DNA of 28,748 nucleotides from OAS926 sp035503715 (GTDB lineage Bacteria; Pseudomonadota; Alphaproteobacteria; Rhizobiales; Rhizobiaceae). The notes beneath the pieces are model-generated. The model did not search any database. It was given only the letters and a program-made list of their open reading frames with translations, and was not told the origin of the DNA. The stretch lies in contig DATJTE010000065.1 in assembly GCA_035503715.1 (NCBI GenBank), positions 1 to 28,748 on the forward strand, written 5' to 3'. Positions 21,670 to 28,174 of this stretch are shown here, piece after piece; position 1 is the stretch's first letter, and each line of letters starts with the position of its first letter. A program made the translations under genes and the position numbers.

Positions 21670-22586
21670 GCACCCAGTCGCCGACCCTTGACCGCCGCGC
21701 TGCAGTCGACATCGCCGCGGCTGCGATCATGGTGTGGCTCACCTTCTCGTGGGGTCTGAACGGCGTTGCTGCAAAACTTTCGAACCAGGGCTTCAACCCG
21801 CTGTTCGTTTCCATGGCGCGTTCGGCGATTGGCGGAGTGCTCGTATTTATCTGGTGCCACTATCGCGGCATCAAACTTTTTGAGCGCGACGGCACACTGA
21901 TCCCCGGCATCATTGCCGGCGCGCTGTTCGGCATCGAATTCATCCTGATCTTCGTCGGTCTCGATTTCACCAGTGTCGCGCGCAGCACGCTGATGGTGAA
22001 CACCATGCCGTTCTGGGTGCTGATCGGTGCGCATTTTCTGCTTGGCGAAAAAATGTCGCTCGCCAAGTTTGGTGGCCTGGCGCTCGCCTTCTGCGGCGTG
22101 GCGCTGGTCTTTTCCGACAAGCTCAGCCTGCCTGGGCCTGACGCAATCATCGGCGACATCATGAGCATCGCCGCAGGCGTTGCCTGGGCGTTGACGACCC
22201 TCGTCATCAAGCGAAGCAAGCTCCAGACAGCGGCGCCCGAGAAGCTTTTGCTCTACCAGCTTGTCGTCGGCTGCTTGTTAACAGCGCCGCTCATTCCGCT
22301 CGCCGGCGCGGCGATCCGGGAGTGGGCCGCCATTCCGACGGCGGCGCTTCTCTTCCAGGCGATCTACATTGTCGCTTTCACCTATGTCGTCTGGTTCTGG
22401 ATCATGCGTCGGTATCCGGCCGCCGGACTTTCGAGCTTTGCGTTCCTCACGCCTGTGTTTGGGGTGCTGTGCGGCGGCCTGTTCCTTGGCGAGCCGCTAT
22501 CGGTCAAGCTTTTTGCGGCGCTGGCCCTGATCGCCGCGGGATTGATCATCGTCAATCGGCCGACGCGTGCCGTGACGGGAAGCTGA
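21666..22586 (+). CDS. EamA-family (DMT superfamily) transporter
   Basis: A 306-residue integral membrane protein with about ten hydrophobic segments in two EamA repeats. Repeat one contains FSWGLNGVAAKLSNQGFNPL and SVARSTLMVNTMPFWVLIGA; repeat two contains SIAAGVAWALTTLVIKRSK and YPAAGLSSFAFLTPVFGVL. The family exports amino acids or other metabolites, and the substrate cannot be read from sequence. The ATG overlaps the pseudouridine synthase stop (ATGA), and the next gene starts two bases after its stop, so all three are likely cotranslated. Confidence 0.9.
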   Translation: MSTQSPTLDRRAAVDIAAAAIMVWLTFSWGLNGVAAKLSNQGFNPLFVSMARSAIGGVLVFIWCHYRGIKLFERDGTLIPGIIAGALFGIEFILIFVGLDFTSVARSTLMVNTMPFWVLIGAHFLLGEKMSLAKFGGLALAFCGVALVFSDKLSLPGPDAIIGDIMSIAAGVAWALTTLVIKRSKLQTAAPEKLLLYQLVVGCLLTAPLIPLAGAAIREWAAIPTAALLFQAIYIVAFTYVVWFWIMRRYPAAGLSSFAFLTPVFGVLCGGLFLGEPLSVKLFAALALIAAGLIIVNRPTRAVTGS

Positions 22587-22588
22587 CC

Positions 22589-23383
22589 ATGCGCGATATT
22601 CTCAATGACCTCGAGGCCGGCAAGCAGCTTTCCGATCCAGACCCGGTCAAGCGAGCGCAAAACCAGATGCGCTCAGCCGTGACCAAGCGGTTTTACAAGT
22701 TCGTAACCGTCGAAAAGGCCGTCGAAGGTTTTGAGATTCATCTGGATGGCAAGCCAGTCCGCACGCCGGCGCGAACGGTTCTCACATTGCCGAACGAGAC
22801 GGCGGCAAAGCTGATCGCTGATGAGTTCGATGCTCAAGGCGATACCATCGAGGCAGTAACGATGCCGACGGTTCGCCTTGTCAACACGGCGATCGATGGC
22901 GTCGCCTCCGAGGCAGAGGCGGTGTTCGAGGACATCCTGCGTTTCGCCTCGTCGGACCTGCTTTGTTATCGCGCGGACAGTCCCGCGGGTCTCGTGGAAA
23001 AACAGGCGGAGGCCTGGGATCCTGTCCTTGACTGGGCACGCAACAGCCTCGGCGCGCGGTTCTCGTTGGCAGAGGGCATCGTTCATGTCGAGCAGCCGCG
23101 TGAGGCAATCGGTGCGATCGCCATCCATCTGCGGCCGCGGCAGGAGCCGCTGCGACTGGCAGCGCTTCATGTGATGACGTCGATAACCGGATCGGCCCTG
23201 CTCGCAATAGCGGTTGAGGCGGGCGCGCTGGACGCGAAAGCCGCTTGGTCGGCCGCCCATGTCGACGAGACTTGGCAGGAAGATCATTGGGGGACCGATT
23301 CCGAGGCCATCGCGCGCCGCAATGCGCGCCAGCGTGACTTCATGTCGGCTGTGCGCCTCCTCGAAGCGCTGGAGCGACTCTAA
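22589..23383 (+). CDS. ATP12-family chaperone for F1-ATPase assembly
   Basis: A 264-residue protein of the ATP12 family. In mitochondria, and by inference in alphaproteobacteria, members bind the F1 alpha subunit and help assemble ATP synthase. Visible family features are RFYKFVTVEKAVEGFEIHLD with GKPVRTPARTVLTLP, the segment MPTVRLVNTAID, and the C-terminal WSAAHVDETWQEDHWGTDSEA. The start at 22589 gives a normal family N terminus; the longer frame lies within the transporter gene. The last four bases overlap the opposite-strand gene that follows. Confidence 0.92.
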   Translation: MRDILNDLEAGKQLSDPDPVKRAQNQMRSAVTKRFYKFVTVEKAVEGFEIHLDGKPVRTPARTVLTLPNETAAKLIADEFDAQGDTIEAVTMPTVRLVNTAIDGVASEAEAVFEDILRFASSDLLCYRADSPAGLVEKQAEAWDPVLDWARNSLGARFSLAEGIVHVEQPREAIGAIAIHLRPRQEPLRLAALHVMTSITGSALLAIAVEAGALDAKAAWSAAHVDETWQEDHWGTDSEAIARRNARQRDFMSAVRLLEALERL

Positions 23384-23703
23384 CCGATGAAACCCAATGC
23401 CTTCAGCGCGTTAGGGATCGCCGGCAATGTCAGGATGACGGCGCCTGCAAGCCAGATCGCTCCCGATATTGCGGGCCTTGCGCTTCCCGACAGCCGCTCA
23501 TACAGCGCCGCCGGAACACCGGAAACCATCAGCGTCAGCGTCGAGAGGATCAGCGCGCTCGCCATGTAGACGAGCTGCGTCCAGGCTGGCGCCCAGGCCG
23601 GAAACCAGACCGGATAGAGCACAAAGACAATCAGCACCCAGGGTGAAAAAATGCCGTTGACGATGGCGACGGCCATGACCGGCACAAGCGTGTTGCGCTC
23701 CAT
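23380..23703 (-). CDS. Small integral membrane protein, function unknown
   Basis: A 107-residue protein with three to four hydrophobic segments: LVPVMAVAIVNGIFSPWVLI, a tract around LIVFVLYPVWFPAW, LVYMASALILSTLTLMVSGV and AIWLAGAVILTLPAIPNAL. I recognise no domain. It starts two bases after the stop of the upstream YggT-like gene, so the two probably form an operon. Its stop codon interlocks with that of the ATP12 gene on the opposite strand (four shared bases). An inner-membrane location is predicted; no function is claimed. Confidence 0.72.
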   Translation of the reverse strand: MERNTLVPVMAVAIVNGIFSPWVLIVFVLYPVWFPAWAPAWTQLVYMASALILSTLTLMVSGVPAALYERLSGSARPAISGAIWLAGAVILTLPAIPNALKALGFIG

Positions 23704-23705
23704 GT

Positions 23706-24011
23706 TCAGCCGACCTTCGGCGCGAGGCCGAGATTGAGAAGCGTGGTCAGATAGCCGACGCGCAGCAGCATCAGCCAGAGCACACCGAAAATCATCACCG
23801 CGGGATGCGGCAGAATATTCGGGGTGAGGAAGCGGACGATCCGGACGAACGGATTGGTGATCGCTTTGAACGCGCGCCAGATGTAGTTATCCCAATCCTC
23901 AGGCACGAACAGCCCAAGCGCGAGGCGGCCAAGCAGGGTGTACATCACCGCTGCGAGGACGAAGTTCGGAATGTGGAAATACCAAAAGGACCAGAAATCG
24001 TTCATCGGCAT
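23706..24011 (-). CDS. YggT-like small membrane protein
   Basis: A 101-residue protein with two main hydrophobic segments (FVLAAVMYTLLGRLALGLFV and AVMIFGVLWLMLLRVGYLTT). Between them is FKAITNPFVRIVRFLTPNIL, which resembles the conserved TDPILRPIRRIIPP-type loop of the YggT family. YggT proteins are small inner-membrane proteins, with reported links to osmotic tolerance and cell-division/SEPIVA-like positions; the role here is unknown. No clear Shine-Dalgarno precedes ATG 24011, and the ATG at 24005 is an alternative start. It is probably cotranscribed with the next minus-strand gene. Confidence 0.72.
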   Translation of the reverse strand: MPMNDFWSFWYFHIPNFVLAAVMYTLLGRLALGLFVPEDWDNYIWRAFKAITNPFVRIVRFLTPNILPHPAVMIFGVLWLMLLRVGYLTTLLNLGLAPKVG

Positions 24012-24060
24012 CGTTGCAGAGGTTTAGATGTCCGCGCTTATCGCCCGTCGCTGCCCGAAA

Positions 24061-24091
24061 TGAAAGCGGGGTCCGTTGCCGGACCCCGCTT
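24061..24091 (-). terminator. Terminator of the symporter operon
   Basis: AGCGGGGTCC (24065-24074) pairs perfectly with GGACCCCGCT (24081-24090) around a 6-nt loop. Read on the minus strand the stem is followed by TTTCATTTC. It lies about 20 nt after the stop of the SSF large-subunit gene, so it most likely ends that operon before the YggT-like gene. The T tract is short, but the 10-bp stem is strong. Confidence 0.8.
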
Positions 24092-24111
24092 CTGTACTAA
24101 TGCAAGGATCG

Positions 24112-26091
24112 TCAGACGGTCTTCTCTTCCATGATCGTGTTGCCGCGCGGAATGCGGATTTCCTCGATGAAATGCTGCATTTCCTCCGAGGGTTCCTTGG
24201 TCATGAGCGAAACGACATACATGACGATGAAGCCGACCGGCAGGCCGAATGCGGCTGCCGACAGGTTCTTCACGCCGCCCCAGCTCGCGATTGCCTGCGC
24301 ATGCTTGTCGAGCGCGGTCCACGCGGCCGCTTGAGCATCGCCTGTCGCGGCTGCGTAGGCTGCCTTGAGCTCCTCGAACTTGGCGAGTTGCTCGGCGGTG
24401 GCTGTCGATAGCCCGCTCCACATCTCGACGAAGCCGACTGCGCCATAACGTGTGCCGAGCAGATAGTAGAGGCACATGCCGAAGCCCGCGACCATGCCGG
24501 CAATTGCGCCGGCCGAGTTCGCACGCTTCCACCAGACGCCCAACACCAGCGCTGGGAAGAGGCCTGCTGCCGCGAGCGAGAAGGCCCAGGACACCATTGC
24601 CAGGATGTCGGAAGGCTTTGTCGAAGCGACATAGGCGGCAAGCACCGCAACAACCACCAGCAAAACGCGCGACACGATCAGACGGCGGGCCGTCGGAGCG
24701 TTCTGGTCGATCATCTTGTAGTAGACGTCGTGGCTGAGCGCGTTGGCGATTGCCAGCAGCAGACCGTCAGCGGTCGACAGCGCAGCGGCGAGACCGCCGG
24801 CGGCGACGAGTCCCGATATGACATAGGGCATGCCCGCCATCTCAGGCGTTGCAAGCACGATCATGTCGGCGTTGAGGTTGATGTTGGCAAAGCCGATGGT
24901 GGTCACACCTGCTTCACCGCAGGCAGCGGCAACAGCTGCGGCATCCACGGCGGCCTTGCCGCAGATTTGCACCAGCGCATTGTCAGCTGCCGCCCACCTG
25001 AACATCCACGACGCTTTTTCCGCGATATTGTCCGGTGTCAGACCGGAGGCCACCAGGTCGAGCATCGTCCACTTCGCAAACGCGGCGTAAGCCGGCGCCG
25101 TGAAATAGAGGATGAAGATGAAAAGCAGCGACCAGGCGACCGAGACGCGCGCCTCGCGCACCGACGGGGTGGTGAAGTAACGCATCAGGACGTGCGGCAG
25201 CGAGGCGGTGCCCACCATCAGGCAGAGGATGAGCAGGAAGAAGTTCAGCGCGTTGTAGCCACCGTGACTGAACGGCGTAATGTGGCCGGGGACGATGCTC
25301 TGCGCAGCCTCGAGAGCTCCGATGCCTTGCAGGGCCTGACCGTACATCAATTGCGGGATCGGCACACCGGTCTTGACCGTTGACATCCAGATCGCCGGGA
25401 TCAGGTAGGCGATGATCAGCACGATATACTGCGCGACCTGCGTCCAGGTTACCGCCCGCATGCCGCCCAGCATCGAGCAGACCAGGATGCCTGCAAGACC
25501 GATATAGACGGCGATGTTGAAGTCGATGCCGAGGAAGCGTGCCGAGATGATGCCCGTGCCGAAGATCTGCGCCACCACATAGGTGAAGGAGCAGGAAAAC
25601 AGCACAATCACGCCGATGAGCCGCGCGAGATTGCCGCCGTACCGGGCCGATAGGAAGTCGGGAACCGTGTAGGCGCCAAACTTACGCAGATACGGCGCGA
25701 CCAGGATCGCGACCAGCACGTAGCCGCCTGTCCAGCCGAGCACGAAGGCGAGGCCATCGTAGCCGAGCAGGTAAAGCGAACCAGCCATGCCGATGAACGA
25801 TGCGGCGGACATCCAGTCTGCGCCTGTCGCCATACCGTTGTAGAGGGCGGGGACGCGCCGTCCGGCGACGTAATATTCGCCGACCTGCATGGTGCGGCTC
25901 ATGATGCCGATCACCGCGTAGATAACGATGGTGAAGCCCATGAACAGATAGCCGATGATACGGTCGGGAACGCCGATGGCGCTGAGAATCGCCATCAGAA
26001 TGATGAATGCGATGAAGCCGCCGGTGTACATGCCGTAGATGCGGCCAAGGCTCGCGGTGAAGCTGTTGTCGGAAGCAGTTGTCGTAGCCAT
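24112..26091 (-). CDS. Sodium:solute symporter (SSF), large subunit, acetate permease-like
   Basis: A 659-residue membrane protein of the sodium:solute symporter family with about 13 hydrophobic segments. Family features include AGRRVPALYNGMATGADWMS with AASFIGMAGSLYLLGYDGL, TYVVAQIFGTGIISARFLGI, and ISGLVAAGGLAAALSTADGL. Pairing with a DUF4212 small subunit points to the two-subunit SSF group (VC_2705 type) related to ActP, transporting a small organic anion such as acetate; the substrate is unproven. Two Ala-rich hydrophilic stretches (about 345-408 and 556-608) make it longer than typical ActP (about 550). GGAGG precedes the ATG. It lies 12 nt after the small-subunit gene. Confidence 0.92.
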   Translation of the reverse strand: MATTTASDNSFTASLGRIYGMYTGGFIAFIILMAILSAIGVPDRIIGYLFMGFTIVIYAVIGIMSRTMQVGEYYVAGRRVPALYNGMATGADWMSAASFIGMAGSLYLLGYDGLAFVLGWTGGYVLVAILVAPYLRKFGAYTVPDFLSARYGGNLARLIGVIVLFSCSFTYVVAQIFGTGIISARFLGIDFNIAVYIGLAGILVCSMLGGMRAVTWTQVAQYIVLIIAYLIPAIWMSTVKTGVPIPQLMYGQALQGIGALEAAQSIVPGHITPFSHGGYNALNFFLLILCLMVGTASLPHVLMRYFTTPSVREARVSVAWSLLFIFILYFTAPAYAAFAKWTMLDLVASGLTPDNIAEKASWMFRWAAADNALVQICGKAAVDAAAVAAACGEAGVTTIGFANINLNADMIVLATPEMAGMPYVISGLVAAGGLAAALSTADGLLLAIANALSHDVYYKMIDQNAPTARRLIVSRVLLVVVAVLAAYVASTKPSDILAMVSWAFSLAAAGLFPALVLGVWWKRANSAGAIAGMVAGFGMCLYYLLGTRYGAVGFVEMWSGLSTATAEQLAKFEELKAAYAAATGDAQAAAWTALDKHAQAIASWGGVKNLSAAAFGLPVGFIVMYVVSLMTKEPSEEMQHFIEEIRIPRGNTIMEEKTV

Positions 26092-26103
26092 GATTGCCTC
26101 CGA

Positions 26104-26358
26104 TCAGTCTTCTGCGACGCCGTGCTCTTCGTCGATCGCGTTCTGCTTGCGAGCGAACCAGAACAGCATGATGACAAAGGCAATCAGAGACCCTTGCGCG
26201 GCCATGTAGAAGCCGAGCGGAAATCCCAGAATGACGATGTTGTTGAGTGTGCCCACGAACATGTGGATGATGTAACCGAAGAACACCCACAGGCCCAACA
26301 TGACGAACATCAGGCTCTTGGTTTTGTTCCAGTAGCTGACGCGGTCTGGCGTAGCCAT
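26104..26358 (-). CDS. Symporter small subunit, DUF4212 family
   Basis: An 84-residue protein with two hydrophobic helices: LMFVMLGLWVFFGYIIHMFV and GFYMAAQGSLIAFVIMLFWF. The start TPDRVSYWNKTKSLM and the following FARKQNAIDEEHG are characteristic of DUF4212, the small partner of certain SSF sodium:solute symporters. It presumably associates with the 659-residue protein encoded 12 nt downstream. A strong purine-rich ribosome-binding site (GGGAGGAGGG) precedes the ATG. It is the first gene of the operon. Confidence 0.9.
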   Translation of the reverse strand: MATPDRVSYWNKTKSLMFVMLGLWVFFGYIIHMFVGTLNNIVILGFPLGFYMAAQGSLIAFVIMLFWFARKQNAIDEEHGVAED

Positions 26359-26452
26359 CGCGTTTCCCTCCTCCCAAGGGGTCCGCGATCCTCCTCGACG
26401 AACCCGGTTCAGTTTTGCCGCACAGCGACCTTGAGCGGACGCTAATGCCGCG

Positions 26453-26490
26453 ACATCGCGAATCGCATTGCGCGCACGATTTTGCGATGT
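26453..26490. promoter_or_regulatory. Inverted repeat upstream of the symporter operon
   Basis: ACATCGC (26453-26459) and GCGATGT (26484-26490) are perfect complements 24 bases apart. Extra ATCGCA/TGCGAT half-sites lie inside. It sits about 95-130 nt before the DUF4212 start, in the 243-nt divergent gap with the next plus-strand gene. It could be an operator for a dimeric regulator of the symporter genes. No convincing -35/-10 pair was found in the gap. Confidence 0.3.
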
Positions 26491-26601
26491 TCACGGTTTG
26501 GTAACACTAGTCGCTCGGCTTTGCTCATACGACTTTAGAATATGTCGGCAAGTTGCCGGAGTGCTGGCGTGGTCAATCGCGCGACGCTACGCTGACGTTG
26601 G

Positions 26602-27246
26602 ATGGAGGGCAAAACCATAGGTATTCTCGACAAGCTCACGGCGAGCCTGTTCGGCGCTAAGACCGGACCAATCGACGATACAGCAGCGTTGGCAGCATTC
26701 ATGGATTCGCGCGCAGCATTTCTAGCCCAGAAATGCGTGGTCGAATTCTGCCGCGTGAGGTCCGGCGTCTATTGGCAAAAGCTTTTCAGCGAGAAGCAGT
26801 TTCAGGACGAACTCTCCAAATCGCGATGGCGCAGCTATCCCGCCACGTTTTCCATGATCGCCGAGATGGTCGAAGGCGCGCTGCGAGAGACTGCAGGGCT
26901 TCGGCGCCGCAGGCTGCCGGGTGCATTGCGCGCAGCGGCTGAATCCACATTTGCCAGATACCCGCTGCCAGTGGGCGTTGAAGCAGATTTCTGGCAGCGC
27001 GCGGTCGGCTTGGTCGAGGAACGGCTTGAGACGACGCAGGCAGCGGCTGTGCGCCCGGTGCGTGAAATGCCGGATCCTTGCGCCAGGTTCGTGTTTGATG
27101 CGCTGCCCATACACAAGGACATTCTTACCAATGATTATGATTATATTTTCAATAACTTGCGAATGAATCTTCTAAGAGCGCACGAGGATTTTCTGAATCG
27201 CGCCAATTTGGCGGTTTTGGTTGACGATCTGCTCGGACCTACGTGA
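26602..27246 (+). CDS. Conserved-looking helical protein, function unknown
   Basis: A 214-residue soluble-looking protein, rich in predicted helix. Notable segments are LTASLFGAKTGPIDD, FMDSRAAFLAQKCVVEFCRV, WQKLFSEKQFQDELSKSRW and FVFDALPIHKDILTNDYDYI. It has no signal peptide or clear domain, and I can name no family. The ATG at 26602 has no good Shine-Dalgarno; start uncertainty is about 30 residues. Codon use looks GC-biased in the third position for most of the gene, but the last 120 bases are AT-richer than the surroundings. It stands alone between two minus-strand genes. Confidence 0.72.
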   Translation: MEGKTIGILDKLTASLFGAKTGPIDDTAALAAFMDSRAAFLAQKCVVEFCRVRSGVYWQKLFSEKQFQDELSKSRWRSYPATFSMIAEMVEGALRETAGLRRRRLPGALRAAAESTFARYPLPVGVEADFWQRAVGLVEERLETTQAAAVRPVREMPDPCARFVFDALPIHKDILTNDYDYIFNNLRMNLLRAHEDFLNRANLAVLVDDLLGPT

Positions 27247-27250
27247 GTTC

Positions 27251-27281
27251 AAAAAAAGAGCCCCGCTCCAGGGCGGGGCTC
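27251..27281 (-). terminator. Rho-independent terminator for the BA14K gene (possibly bidirectional)
   Basis: GAGCCCCGC (27258-27266) pairs with GCGGGGCTC (27273-27281) around a 6-nt loop. On the minus strand the stem is followed directly by seven T residues (27257-27251), a textbook intrinsic terminator 12 nt after the BA14K stop. The same stem lies 11 nt after the plus-strand gene and may also end that transcript, though without a T run on that side. Confidence 0.9.
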
Positions 27282-27293
27282 ATGATTTCTGGC

Positions 27294-27791
27294 TTATCTG
27301 TACGGTGAATAACACTGCTGCCGCGGGCCGTTATACGGCTGGAACGTATTGTCCGAAGCGCGGTACGAACGATACCGGTCATAGCACCAGTCCACATGTG
27401 CGCTGCCGCTTGAACGCGATTGGCTGGTGATCGCACCTGTTATGATCGCGCCGGCAATAAATGCCGCCGCCGGATACCAGAAACCATCGCTGTGGCGGCG
27501 ATAGCCTGAGCGCCAATCGCGATATCCACGATAGCCCCGGTACATACGACGCTCATCACGCCGTGCTTCCCGCCAGTCACGGCGGTTCTCTCGCCAGTCG
27601 CGACGCATCTCGCGCCGATCTCTGCGGTCCCTGCGATATTCGCGATCACGAATCTCGACGGAGAACTGCGCGTTGTGAAGAAGCGACGGCGCGGACGGCG
27701 CCTCGGGAATGAACATCGGCGCCGCGTTCAGCGGCATGGCGAATGCGGCCGCGAGTGTCGCGGCACAAACGCCTGTGAGAACCTTTTTCAT
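27294..27791 (-). CDS. Secreted BA14K-family protein with Arg-rich repeat tract
   Basis: A 165-residue protein read from the ATG at 27791 (GAGGAGA seven bases before it; a longer frame from 27869 is rejected). Residues 1-23 form a signal peptide ending LNA. Residues about 48-95 are an Arg/Asp/Glu-rich tract with tandem RRDWRE/RRDRR units and YRGYRGY. A hydrophobic Gly/Ala-rich helix (FIAGAIITGAITS) follows. The C-terminal VDWCYDRYRSYRASDNTFQP with YNGPRQQC matches the BA14K-like domain, first described as a Brucella immunoreactive lectin-like protein. Envelope location is likely; the role is unknown. Confidence 0.88.
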   Translation of the reverse strand: MKKVLTGVCAATLAAAFAMPLNAAPMFIPEAPSAPSLLHNAQFSVEIRDREYRRDRRDRREMRRDWRENRRDWREARRDERRMYRGYRGYRDWRSGYRRHSDGFWYPAAAFIAGAIITGAITSQSRSSGSAHVDWCYDRYRSYRASDNTFQPYNGPRQQCYSPYR

Positions 27792-27866
27792 AGCATATCT
27801 CCTCGTCATGACTTGGGTTTGAGGTCCCTTGTGGTGTGAACGGAGGCGGCGGAGAATGGTTCCGGA

Positions 27867-27896
27867 CATTCACTTTGAATCCCAGATTTGTGAATG
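27867..27896. promoter_or_regulatory. Inverted repeat upstream of the BA14K gene
   Basis: CATTCAC (27867-27873) and GTGAATG (27890-27896) are perfect 7-bp arms 16 bases apart, about 75-105 nt before the BA14K start. The AT-rich interior (TTTGAATC, AGATTT) is partly symmetric. A regulator site is possible. No other gene is close on this side except the tRNA promoter at 27952. Confidence 0.3.
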
Positions 27897-27951
27897 GCGC
27901 CAATAGTTTGGGTGGCGGTGCCGACTCAGCGCTGGAGGGCGGTTTTTCCGG

Positions 27952-27979
27952 TTGACCGGTTCACCCGCGCTCCCTATGT
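27952..27979 (+). promoter_or_regulatory. Promoter of tRNA-Lys
   Basis: TTGACC (27952-27957) and CTATGT (27974-27979) are separated by 16 bases, close to the alphaproteobacterial sigma-70 pattern. Transcription would start near 27986, about 28 nt before the mature tRNA. The spacing, match and location all fit a stable-RNA promoter. Confidence 0.65.
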
Positions 27980-28013
27980 TCCGCCGCAATTTCGAGGGCG
28001 CATCTGCTTTCGG

Positions 28014-28089
28014 GAGCGCATAGCTCAGCCGGTAGAGCAACTGACTTTTAATCAGTAGGTCCTGGGTTCGAGTCCCAGTGCGCTCACCA
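28014..28089 (+). tRNA. tRNA-Lys (anticodon UUU)
   Basis: A complete 76-nt tRNA. The acceptor stem GAGCGCA pairs with TGCGCTC, followed by discriminator A (28086) and an encoded CCA (28087-28089). The D arm is GCTC/GAGC, the anticodon stem ACTGA/TCAGT with loop CTTTTAA (anticodon TTT, lysine AAA/AAG), and the T arm CTGGG-TTCGAGT-CCCAG. All stems are perfect. It has its own promoter. tRNA genes are frequent integration sites, and an acidic unknown gene lies immediately downstream on the opposite strand. Confidence 0.97.
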
Positions 28090-28174
28090 CCAAAAGCCTC
28101 GTAAATTCAACTGCTTATAGACTGCCTGCTTACTGATGTCCGGCCACCAAACTGGGCCGGGGTTTGATCGGGGT

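Noticed and set aside
24730..25383. Plus-strand frame of 217 codons opposite the SSF symporter
   Set aside because: His/Arg/Asp-rich mirror of a membrane protein gene; no independent support.
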